Below are positions 54,910 to 63,095 of a DNA stretch of 64,000 bases, piece after piece. The number at the start of each line of letters is the position of its first letter. Position 1 is the first letter of the stretch. The DNA is from Rhodobacteraceae bacterium UBA6796 (GTDB lineage: Bacteria; Pseudomonadota; Alphaproteobacteria; Rhodobacterales; Rhodobacteraceae). The notes under the pieces are model-generated. The model saw only the letters and a list, made by a program, of their open reading frames with translations, searched no databases and had not been told where the DNA came from. The DNA lies in NCBI GenBank assembly GCA_002452815.1, contig DKFM01000015.1, positions 62,001-126,000 on the forward strand, written 5' to 3'. The translations under genes were made by a program, and so were the position numbers.

Positions 54910-55851
54910 TCAGGCCGCGAGATCGGCCGCGAGCGCGTCGAGAAGGCGCAGGATCAGCGGCTCGGTCTCTGCCGTATAGATCTCGGAGGCGACATGGATC
55001 TGCGCGGCATAGACCTCTGCCGGCACGCGCGCCGTCGGCGCCTGCTGCGCGATCCGGCGGTGCAGCCGCTTCTCGGCAGATTGCGCCGCGCGGCCCGTGG
55101 GCATGGACAGATGGCGCAAGATCTCGCCCGTCGCGGGCGAGCCGGAAAGCAACTGATAATGCAAACGCGAGTCGGGGTCGCGCGAGAAGCCGAGCTTCAC
55201 CACGCGGCGATCGTCGTTCAGGCGAAAGCGCATGACATACAGAAAACTCGGCGCGGTGGCCCACCCTTCACCGCAGCCGGGGCAGGTGAAGCGCCCCGAT
55301 TGCATATTGGCGCGGGCGATGCGCGCCGCGTTCCCGCACCCCTGGGCATGGCGATAGAGCCGATAGCTCGGATTGCCCTCGGGGTCCGGCCCGGCCACGC
55401 TCCAACCCCGCCGCGCGGCCTCGGCCTCTTCAAGCGACGCCTGGCAGATGTCGCAGCGGTAGCTTTCCCCCTCGGCGCCCATGGTTTGCACACGCCCGCG
55501 CTGCAAGCGCTGCTCATGCCCGCAGGGGGCGAGGTAAAAGCCGTATTTGCGGTCCGTCTCATCGCGGCGCAGGAACTGAACTCCCGCCGTTTCCGCCTCC
55601 TGGCGCCAGGCGGTGTCGAGGCAATGCGGGCACATCGGCTTTGCCTTTGCGACCACGAAATAGCGGCTGACATGCGCGCCGCCACAGGTGCGGCAGCGGA
55701 TCAGCAGGTGGTTCTTGTCGATCACGCGGGCGACGATGTCATAGCCATTGCGATCGGCGCCGAGGTGCCAGGCGGGCTGGATCTGCCCGGGGTGGCGGGG
55801 AAGGTTGGCGGTCTCGACGATGCGGGACGTGAAGCGCGGGCTCTTGGTCAT
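54910..55851 (-). CDS. Zinc-ribbon array protein with C-terminal GIY-YIG/T5orf172-type nuclease domain
   Basis: From the ATG at 55851 the protein has 313 residues. Cys pairs CRTC (53-56), CPHC (74-77), CDIC (133-136) and CPGC (190-193), with CGH at 110 and a Cys at 172, form what looks like three related zinc-ribbon units of about 60 residues. The C-terminal part FLYVMRF...VVKLGFSRDPDSRLHYQL (203-233) and AEKRLHRRI (259-267, candidate catalytic Glu) follow the T5orf172/MUG113 branch of GIY-YIG nucleases. It probably binds and cuts nucleic acid. The ribosome site GGAG precedes the ATG. It lies between a 182-residue unknown and the FtsH-like protease. Confidence 0.68.
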   Translation of the reverse strand: MTKSPRFTSRIVETANLPRHPGQIQPAWHLGADRNGYDIVARVIDKNHLLIRCRTCGGAHVSRYFVVAKAKPMCPHCLDTAWRQEAETAGVQFLRRDETDRKYGFYLAPCGHEQRLQRGRVQTMGAEGESYRCDICQASLEEAEAARRGWSVAGPDPEGNPSYRLYRHAQGCGNAARIARANMQSGRFTCPGCGEGWATAPSFLYVMRFRLNDDRRVVKLGFSRDPDSRLHYQLLSGSPATGEILRHLSMPTGRAAQSAEKRLHRRIAQQAPTARVPAEVYAAQIHVASEIYTAETEPLILRLLDALAADLAA

Positions 55852-55942
55852 GGCGGAGCTCTCCGGGATGGAACGGACATGGGAAATGCGCCCGCCTGCC
55901 GAGGCGGCGCAGGCGGGGCTCAAACGAAAGAACGGTGAGGGC

Positions 55943-56491
55943 TCAGCAGAGCGGCGCGTCGAACAGCGCGTCCAGATCCGATGCGGGCAGGGGGCTGCCC
56001 GCGTCACGCTGCAGGGCGCTCAGCTGATCGAGGCGGCTGAACGCCTGTTCGATCAGGGCATCCACGCGGCGGGCGACAAGGCCCGGTGCGGCAGTGCACC
56101 AAAGCGGCTGGTTGGCCGACATGAAATGGAGGATGTTCTCACGATCCGCGCCCGCAACGACGTCGAGCGCCGCCGCGATAAAGCGCGCCGCGAAGACCAG
56201 GCGGCGGTCGGAGGCGATCACAACCGGCGCATCGCCCGCATGACGCGCGGCACCGACCACATCATTCAGAGCGATCTGCGCGCGGACCTCGGGGGCGGCA
56301 TAGGCCATGTCCCAGGCAGCCCCGTTGACGCGCAGCCCCTCGGCCTCGACGGCATCCGCCAGCGCCTCAATCAGCGCGATGAACGCCGCATGCGCAGGCG
56401 AAAAAGCACCGGGCGCAGCCGTGCCCGACGAAAACGAGCGCCGCGGCGCTTTGATGCCGCCAGCAAGAGTGATAGAGCGATGGGTAGTCAT
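55943..56491 (-). CDS. Hypothetical protein of the island trio
   Basis: The 182-residue protein is mostly helical and rich in Ala (FIALIEALADAVEAEGLRVNG, RFIAAALDVVAGADRENILH). No domain was recognised. It has a clear ribosome site GAGGAG eight bases before the ATG. It is the first gene of the strand that runs on to the zinc-ribbon nuclease and the FtsH-like protease (91-base gap), and it diverges from the ribbon-helix-helix gene. Confidence 0.6.
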   Translation of the reverse strand: MTTHRSITLAGGIKAPRRSFSSGTAAPGAFSPAHAAFIALIEALADAVEAEGLRVNGAAWDMAYAAPEVRAQIALNDVVGAARHAGDAPVVIASDRRLVFAARFIAAALDVVAGADRENILHFMSANQPLWCTAAPGLVARRVDALIEQAFSRLDQLSALQRDAGSPLPASDLDALFDAPLC

Positions 56492-56569
56492 GATGGGATC
56501 TCCTCGTAAGATCGCGTTGTGATGAGGACTGGGCGGGGAGCTTCCACCTTCCCCTCAGTCCGTTGCATT

Positions 56570-56634
56570 TGTGTGCAAGTGGGTGCAGTATGCGCTCATC
56601 TGGAGTGAATGTCAAGTGCATACATTTGCACACA
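56570..56634. promoter_or_regulatory. Inverted-repeat operator candidate upstream of the RHH gene
   Basis: TGTGTGCAAGTG (56570-56581) and CATTTGCACACA (56623-56634) match as inverted repeats at 11 of 12 positions. They flank the likely promoters of the divergent 182-residue gene and the RHH gene. Confidence 0.6.
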
Positions 56635-56646
56635 TCGAGGTTTGAC

Positions 56647-56799
56647 ATGGCAAAAACATCGGCAATCTCGGTCCGAGTGGCCGACGAAACGAAGCAGGCT
56701 GTAGAAAAGGCGGCGGAAGCAGATGGTCGCTCCGTCGCGTCCTATGTTGAGCGCTTGCTGGTGTCACATTTGAAAGAATGCGGATTCTTGCCAAAGTAA
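56647..56799 (+). CDS. Ribbon-helix-helix regulator
   Basis: The 50-residue protein has an N-terminal beta strand SAISVRVADET, then KQAVEKAAEADGRSVASYVERLLVSHL, the two helices of an RHH (Arc/MetJ-type) DNA-binding dimer. GAGG lies seven bases before the ATG at 56647. No toxin-like partner follows. It probably binds the adjacent inverted repeats and controls the divergent genes; this is inference. Confidence 0.72.
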   Translation: MAKTSAISVRVADETKQAVEKAAEADGRSVASYVERLLVSHLKECGFLPK

Positions 56800-57071
56800 C
56801 GGCTGGCGGCGCGGAACTCAGGAGCGCACCCAAGAGAGATGGCCATGATCTGCCCCGGTTATCTCGCGCGGCAAATTCGTGAGCCGTCATGATTGAAGCC
56901 AGCATCACTCTCAGACGCTCAGTAATGGTCAGGCGGGGTGATGGAGCCCACGGCAAGGCAGCTGAAAGCTGCTGCGTTGGCGCCGGGACATCGGGCGCGA
57001 CGGAAGAGGCACGCGCGCGCAGCGTCATCCCGCGTCGATGGTGGTGATTGCGCGGAAGGTTCAGTCGGGTG
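56800..57071. other. Gene-free gap
   Basis: No convincing frame or structured repeat was seen in these 272 bases between the RHH gene and the coiled-coil protein fragment. Confidence 0.5.
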
Positions 57072-57890
57072 TCACATCCCCGGCCAGCTCTCTGGCTCTG
57101 GCGGCGCATCCTCCGGGCCGCCGCCCATCGCGGTGGCGACGCGCTTCAGAAGGTCCGCGAACTTGATGACCATCTTTTGGACTGTGCTTCGCTGGGCAGG
57201 TTCCGTTGCGAGAATCTTTTGCAAGAACTTCGGTGCCCGGTGGGCGAACTGATCCGGGTCGTTGATTTTCCAAAAGCTGCCGTCCTCTACCATGCGCAGC
57301 ATCTCCTGCATTGTCCCGATACCGGCCTCGGACTCCTCGAGCCGTTGCCTGGCAACCTGCTCGCGGCGTGCGACATCGTTTTCGCGACCGGCAACCCGGG
57401 TTTCCTGCTCCGCAACTTTCTTCTTCCGCTGGACGAGTTTTTCGGTCTCCGTCACGAGTTCCAGAGACTGCTCTTTCATCTGCAGGACCGCCTTGGTCAG
57501 CACCGTTTCCTCTTCTTCCAACCTCTGCGCTTTTTCCGTGTTCAAAAGAGCCTGTTCCCGCTGTGCGGCATCCACTTTTGCAATATGCTTCGCATGCGCC
57601 TTGCGCTCGGCATATTGCACCGTAGAGAGCCGTTCGTTCCGGGGGCCGTGGCGCAGCAGGCCACAGGGTTTTCCGACGGCCTCGTAATAGTCGTCCTGAA
57701 AGGACGCCATCGCGGCCCGATAGGCCGCCTTTTCAGGGTTCTTCTTTGCTTGATCCTGTCGCGCCTCATGCAAGTGGTGGGTGTTTTCGCAGGCCCAGGT
57801 CGCGAGCGCCTCGGTGTTCTGCCGTTCGATCTCGGCACAGCTCGCCTCCCAGGCAGCGATCTGCTCCTCATAGAGTCCTGTGCCAGTGCG
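57072..57890 (-). pseudogene. Coiled-coil protein, probable 5'-truncated MobV/Pre-type fragment
   Basis: The frame is open from 57890 (just after an in-frame TGA at 57891-57893) to 57072, with protein-like sequence throughout. The first usable start is only a TTG at 57773, which gives 233 residues. MASFQDDYYEAVGKPCGLLRHGP is reminiscent of the segment after the catalytic core in MobV/Pre relaxases. It is followed by a long Glu/Lys/Gln coiled coil (EKAQRLEEEETVLTKAVLQM) and FWKINDPDQFAHRAPKFLQK. The catalytic N-terminus is missing, so I read it as a decayed relaxase. A stand-alone coiled-coil protein is possible. Confidence 0.5.
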
Positions 57891-58003
57891 TCAGGATCGA
57901 GAGGCGGCGCGCTTATGAGAGCGGTCGCGGTTTGTGGGACTGGCCTGTTATCGGACTGAGATGCGCCCGGAACGGCTGGTCGACCGCGTGGCCGGACCCG
58001 TCG

Positions 58004-58960
58004 TCAGCGGCCCATCGCGCGTGCGTCGAGATCGTCGCGGATCTCGGTCAGCGCCGACAAGCCGCCTTTGATCGCGACATCGGTCAGCCGCGAGACCCGC
58101 CAATCGCCCGCGTAGCCGCGCTGCAGATGGGCGGCGACCAGCTGAAACCCGCTCTGCGGCCAGTCGCGCGGCGTTTCGATCAACACCAGTTCGGCGATCC
58201 CGAACCCATGCGCGTTCAGATCCCGCAGCCGGGCCTTGGTCGTGATGTTCACGATCGGCACGAGCCACACGATATGATCGGCCACCTTCATCGCATGCTG
58301 TGTGAAGTCGCGGATCTTCGACCAGGGTGGGTTGGTGATGATCCAGTCTACCTGCGCGTCCCATTCCAAGAAATCCCGCCCGTCCTCAAGTTCGCACCAG
58401 GACCGCTCGAGATGCGCGGGCAGCTGGTCATGGAATGCGCCCGCGCCGCGCGCCGGATCGAGCACATGGCCAGAGATCCGGTCCGCGAAGTGACCGATGA
58501 CCGCAGCCGCAAGGGCAGGGGGCGTCATCACGCGATCCCGGTCTGGCGCGTTGCGGGCCGGAACGAGCCCCGGCTTCTTCGGGGCCGACGTGGCTTTCAC
58601 CGCGTTCCGGATCCCAAGCACCGCCAAGACCCGCAGCAGCGTCTCGACCCGGCCGGTCAAATCCCGCTCCAGTGCTTGGATCGTCGGCCTCGAACACCCG
58701 ACCCGGATCCCGAGTGCGCTCTGGCTCAGGCCCGCGGCGCGGCGCGTCTCGGCCAGGGCCGGGCCGGCGTGACCCTCCTCCGCCCAAGACCAGCGCAGTT
58801 CGAGCGCCGACAGCACCCGCGCAAGCGAGCCAATGCTGCCGAGACCCCTTTCAAGATTGCGAAGGGCGGGGAGGCTGATGCCCGCGGCCATGGCGACGGT
58901 GGCTTGCGTGAAGCCGAGCTCTCGGCGGCGGGCGCGGATGGGGAGGGTGGATGATGTCAA
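58004..58960 (-). CDS. Double-HTH N6-adenine DNA methyltransferase
   Basis: The 318-residue protein carries two Xre-type HTH domains. The first is RRRELGFTQATVAMAAGISLPALRNLERG (residues 11-39). The second is ETRRAAGLSQSALGIRVGC (71-89) with SRPTIQALER after it. A methyltransferase domain follows, with motif I VLDPARGAGAF (166-176) and motif IV DWIITNPPW (205-213), as in N6-adenine enzymes. No restriction gene is adjacent. The first in-frame start is a TTG at 58960 that lacks an obvious ribosome site and lies within an inverted repeat. The HTH domains may let it control its own gene. Confidence 0.75.
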   Translation of the reverse strand: MTSSTLPIRARRRELGFTQATVAMAAGISLPALRNLERGLGSIGSLARVLSALELRWSWAEEGHAGPALAETRRAAGLSQSALGIRVGCSRPTIQALERDLTGRVETLLRVLAVLGIRNAVKATSAPKKPGLVPARNAPDRDRVMTPPALAAAVIGHFADRISGHVLDPARGAGAFHDQLPAHLERSWCELEDGRDFLEWDAQVDWIITNPPWSKIRDFTQHAMKVADHIVWLVPIVNITTKARLRDLNAHGFGIAELVLIETPRDWPQSGFQLVAAHLQRGYAGDWRVSRLTDVAIKGGLSALTEIRDDLDARAMGR

Positions 58961-59001
58961 ACTATGTTTCTATAATTGGTGTCACAAATAGAATGATAGT
59001 T
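58960..59001. promoter_or_regulatory. Inverted repeat over the methyltransferase start
   Basis: AACTATGTTTCTAT (58960-58973) and ATAGAATGATAGTT (58988-59001) match as inverted repeats at 12 of 14 positions, with a 14-base spacer. The repeat is AT-rich and overlaps the start codon, as an autoregulatory operator would. Confidence 0.65.
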
Positions 59002-59040
59002 TTGCACGATTTGAACGCTGAGCGCGAGGCCGGAAATTCT

Positions 59041-59100
59041 AGCTGTCAATCGGCATCCAATCGGGCCCCCTGATCGGCGTCCCAAAGGGACCCCTCTGTC
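59041..59100. mobile_element. IS21-type terminal remnant
   Basis: AATCGGCATCCAATCGGGCC (59048 on) and TGATCGGCGTCCCAAAGGGA (59071 on) are two tandem variants of the GGGTCCC...CGCCGAT repeat found at the ends of IS21-family elements. No transposase gene accompanies it. Family placement is from memory of such ends. Confidence 0.45.
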
Positions 59101-59139
59101 GGGCCAGCGTTTCGGCAGGGCTCAGGCGCGCGTTTTGAA

Positions 59140-59416
59140 ACGCCCGCACTCATTGCTGGTTTCGACGATGTCGCAATGGTGGGTGCCGCTGTCGACCTCG
59201 GTCTTCTTGACCCACTCGTTCAGGGCCTGGGCGCACAGCTAACCTTCGCGGAAGTCGACATGATTGCCTGCCAGCGCAATCCATGCTGACCCTCATTGTC
59301 GAGAACCAGGCGCTCCGCACGCTTGCGCACTTCGGGGGAAAATCTGTTCGCCGTCTTGCTCATGATGCTCCACCTTACTCAGGAGTTGGAGACTCCGACA
59401 AACCCGGCGCAGTTCA
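59140..59416 (-). pseudogene. IS3-family remnant: orfA pseudogene with one terminal repeat
   Basis: On the minus strand from ATG 59363 the translation MSKTANRFSPEVRKRAERLV...QH is a typical IS3 OrfA start. It then degrades, with a stop (SCAPRP followed by a stop codon) and a frame shift before NEWVKKTEVDSG. The end TGAACTGCGCCGGGTTTGTC at 59416 inwards is the terminal inverted repeat. No orfB remains. It is a dead fragment. Confidence 0.7.
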
Positions 59417-59699
59417 TCGAGAAACAATGCTTGCTGCATCGTTAGACGGCGGCATAGATTGGAATCCAAACGAGCCAGGCCCTCCGTTCCAAATCTGGCC
59501 CTCGTGTCCCAAGTCATCTGATGTCTTTACACAAAGAGCCGATCAATCAAACGCGACAGATGCAGCTGACAGCAAAGCAATGCCTTGAAGGCATTTCGTT
59601 CAAAACTCGCCGGTATCGCAAAACTGATACCTAATGTCCTGAGAGGCAACGATACACTACGATTTCGTTTGAGATGTCTCAGAAATGTGGAGGAAAGCC

Positions 59700-59912
59700 G
59701 TGCGCTCGCTCAATACCGAAAAGTCGAACAATGTTTTGGGGAAGCTCGGTTTGCTTCTGGGCGTCATTTTACTCTTGCCGGCTATGCTCATCCTGTTGTG
59801 GCTAAATCGCGGTCGGGAGCGCGAGGACCGGGTAACCGAGAAAAAGATTTTGCAGCAGTTCAGGGACATGCAGCGCAGCCAAAGCAGTGATGGAAGAGAA
59901 TCGGGCGCGTAA
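59700..59912 (+). CDS. Small single-pass membrane protein, unknown
   Basis: GTG at 59700, with GGAGGA seven bases upstream, gives 70 residues: MRSLNTEKSNN, then one membrane helix LGLLLGVILLLPAMLILLWL, then a charged cytoplasmic tail EREDRVTEKKILQQF. An upstream ATG at 59685 in the same frame would add five residues. Codon use is less GC-rich than its neighbours, consistent with transfer. It lies between two IS sequences; no function is proposed. Confidence 0.5.
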   Translation: MRSLNTEKSNNVLGKLGLLLGVILLLPAMLILLWLNRGREREDRVTEKKILQQFRDMQRSQSSDGRESGA

Positions 59913-59993
59913 TACGTTATCCAGAGGCGAAAATCCGCGCAGAACACGGCAACGTGGCAGTTTCGTTTGAGCTGGTGACCTGCCACTGGACTT

Positions 59994-60923
59994 TCATCCA
60001 GCCGCGACCGGAGCCCGGTTAGTGTTTACGCCGATTGGCGCAGGTTGAGCAATCGCCCGACGCGCGGAGCTTTCATTTCGCGCAGCGGGGCGGGCGATTG
60101 CGGTGGTCAGGGCCCGTGCGTAGTCAGCCGGGGTCTGGTAGCCCAAGGCCGAATGCGGACGCTCGGTGTTGTAGTCGGCAGCCCAAGCGGCGATCACGAC
60201 GCGCGCGTGAGCGAGGTTACGGAACATGGTCTCGTTGAGCAGCTCATCGCGCATCCGGCCGTTGAAACTCTCTACGAAACCGTTCTGCATCGGCTTGCCT
60301 GGCGCGATGTAGTGCCATTCGATCCGGTGCTCGGAACACCACCGCAGGATGGCGTTGGAGGTCAGTTCCGTGCCGTTGTCGCTGACAATCATTCCGGGTT
60401 TGCCACGGCGTTCGATCAGGGCAGTCAGTTCACGTGCCACGCGGCGCCCCGATATCGAGGTGTCCGGTATTGCCGCGAGACATTCACGGGTGACGTCGTC
60501 GACCACGTTGAGAACCCGGAAGCGCTGGCCATTGGCGAATTGGTCATGGACGAAATCCAATGACCAACGGGCATTGGGCCGCGCCTCGACCAGGATCGGT
60601 GCCCGTGTCCCGACGGCCTTGCGGCGTGCTTTGCGTTTGCGCACCGTCAGCCCTTCCTCGCGGTAGAGCCTATAGATCCGGTTGATCCCGGAAGGCTCGC
60701 CCTCGCGCCGCAGAAGCACGAAGAGCCGCCGATAACCGAACCGTCGACGCTCGTTCGCCAGTTCTCGCAGCCGTCCGCGCAGCACCGTGTCCGGCGCACG
60801 CTGCGTTCGATAGCGGACCATCTTGCGATCCGCAGCGACAATCCGACACGCCCGCCGTTCCGATAGCCCGAAAAAGGCTTGCAGATGCGCGACCGCCTCG
60901 CGCTTAACGGCAGGCGTCACCAC
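59994..60923 (-). CDS. IS3-family transposase OrfB (integrase catalytic part)
   Basis: The 309-residue frame has a DDE/RNase H-like core. Asp lies in [10 protein letters not shown] near residue 122, Asp in [10 protein letters not shown] near residue 182 and Glu in [12 protein letters not shown] near residue 218, spaced as in IS3 enzymes. It has an HTH_21-like N-terminus ([17 protein letters not shown]). It overlaps orfA and is normally made as an OrfAB fusion by a -1 frameshift. The gene appears intact. Confidence 0.92.
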   Translation of the reverse strand: MVTPAVKREAVAHLQAFFGLSERRACRIVAADRKMVRYRTQRAPDTVLRGRLRELANERRRFGYRRLFVLLRREGEPSGINRIYRLYREEGLTVRKRKARRKAVGTRAPILVEARPNARWSLDFVHDQFANGQRFRVLNVVDDVTRECLAAIPDTSISGRRVARELTALIERRGKPGMIVSDNGTELTSNAILRWCSEHRIEWHYIAPGKPMQNGFVESFNGRMRDELLNETMFRNLAHARVVIAAWAADYNTERPHSALGYQTPADYARALTTAIARPAARNESSARRAIAQPAPIGVNTNRAPVAAG

Positions 60924-61183
60924 TTTTTTGAGACCAGTTCCTTCATCGCGGCCAGATCGAGCATTTGCTCGGCCAGCAACTTCTTTAGCCTGGCGTTCTC
61001 ATCCTCAAGTGTCTTCAGCCGCTTCGCCTCCGACACAGTCATGCCGCCGAATTTGGCTTTCCAGTTATAGAAGGTGCCTTCCGACATGCCGTGCTTGCGG
61101 CACAGGTCAGCGCACTTCGCGCCTGCCTCGTGCTCGGCCAGAATGCCGATGATCTGTTCGTCCGTGAATCTCGTTCGCTTCAT
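60917..61183 (-). CDS. IS3-family transposase OrfA
   Basis: The 88-residue protein [20 protein letters not shown]...[21 protein letters not shown] carries the HTH and a leucine-zipper-like helix ([20 protein letters not shown]). Near its end A6G (minus strand, 60923-60929) is the slippery heptamer for -1 frameshifting into orfB. It stops at 60917-60919. Confidence 0.92.
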   Translation of the reverse strand: MKRTRFTDEQIIGILAEHEAGAKCADLCRKHGMSEGTFYNWKAKFGGMTVSEAKRLKTLEDENARLKKLLAEQMLDLAAMKELVSKKW

Positions 61184-61246
61184 TGTCCGTCCTCAAGTTG
61201 GGCCGGACTCTAATCGACGATGGAGGAAAAATCCCGTGGCAGGTCA

Positions 61247-61441
61247 TATGTCTTATCCAGACTTTTCCTGACGTAAAAAGTCAACGCCACTCGATGGCTT
61301 GCGTAGTGCGAATTGCCACCGATGGTGCTCTGGCCGAAGTGGCGATGCAAGGGTCTTCCGCCTGAGCGGTGGAGACGGACCGTTTCCATTGGGCTTCGAC
61401 TGCTCTACCATCAGTTGAAGTTTGCAGGGTCAGAGGATTGG
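61247..61441. other. Gap between IS and phosphomannomutase gene
   Basis: The 195 bases carry no confident gene. A short open frame reading MACVVRIATDGALAEVAMQG ends at 61365 and could be the tail of a gene cut by the IS. The ribosome site AGAGGA for the next gene lies at its end. Confidence 0.35.
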
Positions 61442-62836
61442 ATGGCGCCGAAATTTGGAACAAGCGGGTTGCGCGGACTGGTGGTCGAGCTAACCGGAGC
61501 CTGCGTCAGCGATCATGTCAATGCTTTCGCCGCCAGTTGTGAGCTGGGTGAAACGCTCTGGATCGGAGAGGATTTGCGGCCGTCTTCGTCGGACATCGCC
61601 AGCATGGTCGAAACCGCGGCCTTGGCGGCGGGCCTGAATGTGGTGCGGACCGGACCGATACCAACGCCGGCTTTGGCCCTTTCGGCGCTCAAAGCGAGGG
61701 CCGGGGCGATCATGATCACCGGAAGCCATATTCCGGCAGATCGCAACGGGCTGAAGTTCTATACCCTTGCCGGGGAGATCACCAAGGCGGACGAAGCGCG
61801 CATTGCCGCAGCACTCGGGCAGCCGACAACTGCTGTGCGAAGGGGGAGGCGGGCCTTGGCAAAGGAGCCCGGTGCCGCCTATGTGTCGCGATACGTCGCA
61901 GCCTACGCTGGGGCTCTCGCGGGGCAGCGTATCGGGGTCTATGCGCATAGCTCTGTCGGACGCGATCTGCTGAGCGAGATATTGCAGGGCTGCGGCGCAC
62001 AGGTGCTTGACTTGGGCCGCTCCGACATCTTCATCCCTGTCGATACCGAGGCTGTCAGCGCGGAGACCCGCGCCGCGCTCGCGGGCTGGGCGGCAGAGCA
62101 TAGGATTGATGCCATCGTCTCGACCGATGGCGATGCCGACCGTCCGCTCCTGACCGACCAGGCCGGGCGCGTGGTGCCGGGCGACGTGCTGGGCCAAATC
62201 ACCTGCGCGGCGCTTGGGGCCGAGACGGTGGTGACCCCGATTTCCTCGAACAGTGCGGTGACGGAAAAGGGCTTTGCCCGGGTCATACGGACCCGAATCG
62301 GTTCTCCTTATGTGATTGCGGGGATGGAAGAGGCGGGCGGGCGCGTCTGTGGCTACGAGGCCAATGGCGGCTTTCTGCTTGGCTTCGAGGCGGTGGGGCC
62401 GAGCGGGACCATTGCGCCGCTTGTCACCCGGGACGCGGTGCTGCCGCTTCTGGCGGTCCTGGCGCAGGCCGGACCCGGCGGGGTGTCGGCGCTGGTGGAG
62501 GCGGAGCCGGCCCGGTTCACTGCCGCCGACCGGTTGCAGGAGCTCCCGGAGGCGGCGATGCGTGCCCTTGTGGCAGAGCTTGCCTCGAGTAAGGCCGCGC
62601 GCGCTGACTTCCTTGGCCAGTTGGGCGCCGTGGAAGCGGGGTGTGACCTGACCGACGGCGTGCGGATGACCACGATGGACAGCCGCATTTTCCACGTCCG
62701 CCCTTCGGGTAATGCGCCAGAATTGCGACTCTATGTGGAGGCTGACGATCGTGAACGACTGACCGATGCCCTCGCGCAGGGGCTTGCGCTGTTGCAGCGG
62801 CGCCTGCAACGGGCGGCGGGGAAGGCTCATGCATGA
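61442..62836 (+). CDS. manB: Phosphomannomutase
   Basis: The 464-residue alpha-D-phosphohexomutase has the phosphoserine loop IMITGSHIPADRNGLKFY near residue 92, the metal loop VSTDGDADRPLLTD near residue 225, the sugar-binding loop GYEANGGFLLG near residue 302 and the C-terminal phosphate loop VRPSGNAPELRLYVEA near residue 419. TGSHIP replaces the commoner TASHNP, as in several rhizobial phosphomannomutases. It converts Man-6-P to Man-1-P. manC follows 259 bases later. Confidence 0.88.
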   Translation: MAPKFGTSGLRGLVVELTGACVSDHVNAFAASCELGETLWIGEDLRPSSSDIASMVETAALAAGLNVVRTGPIPTPALALSALKARAGAIMITGSHIPADRNGLKFYTLAGEITKADEARIAAALGQPTTAVRRGRRALAKEPGAAYVSRYVAAYAGALAGQRIGVYAHSSVGRDLLSEILQGCGAQVLDLGRSDIFIPVDTEAVSAETRAALAGWAAEHRIDAIVSTDGDADRPLLTDQAGRVVPGDVLGQITCAALGAETVVTPISSNSAVTEKGFARVIRTRIGSPYVIAGMEEAGGRVCGYEANGGFLLGFEAVGPSGTIAPLVTRDAVLPLLAVLAQAGPGGVSALVEAEPARFTAADRLQELPEAAMRALVAELASSKAARADFLGQLGAVEAGCDLTDGVRMTTMDSRIFHVRPSGNAPELRLYVEADDRERLTDALAQGLALLQRRLQRAAGKAHA

Positions 62837-63095
62837 TTGTCTCCACTGCAGTCTTCCGATTCAGGGCAAGTCATCGCGGAACCGGCGGAGAAAAGAGGCA
62901 AGTCATGGACGCGCCGCCAAACTTACGCATGGAATGCCGCAGAAACTTACATCCAGAAGAGTTGGGGCATTCCTCACTTGGCCAAGTCTTTGAATGATCT
63001 GTCCGATATTTCGTTTTGTAGCTCATGAAGTCATATTTCTCTAGTACGCTGGGCGCGGCTAGCGCCGTCCCATGTGATCCAAAAGGACCATTGCC
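62837..63095 (+). promoter_or_regulatory. Gap between manB and manC
   Basis: The 259 bases are less GC-rich (CATATTTCTCTAGTACGCTG near 63027), consistent with a separate manC promoter. AAAAGGACCATTGCC precedes the manC ATG and holds the ribosome site. No gene was recognised. Confidence 0.4.

Larger units (their letters stand above)
59976..61246 (-). mobile_element. Complete IS3-family insertion sequence
   Basis: The 1,271-base element is bounded by inverted repeats. TGACCTGCCACTGGACTTTC starts at 59976, and the other end reads TGACCTGCCACGGGATTTTT inwards from 61246. It encodes OrfA and OrfB in overlapping frames. The flanking bases (CTGG on the left, TATG on the right) do not form a target duplication. 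Confidence 0.88.

Noticed and set aside
56647..56799. RHH gene as antitoxin of a toxin-antitoxin pair
   Set aside because: No small toxin-like gene follows within 270 bases; treated as a regulator instead.
61183..61365. 60-codon frame across the IS end
   Set aside because: It runs through the terminal inverted repeat of the IS and has no ribosome site; at most its last third may be the tail of a disrupted gene.
62766..62993. 75-codon frame overlapping the manB end
   Set aside because: Arg-rich, out of frame with manB, no ribosome site and no recognisable domain.
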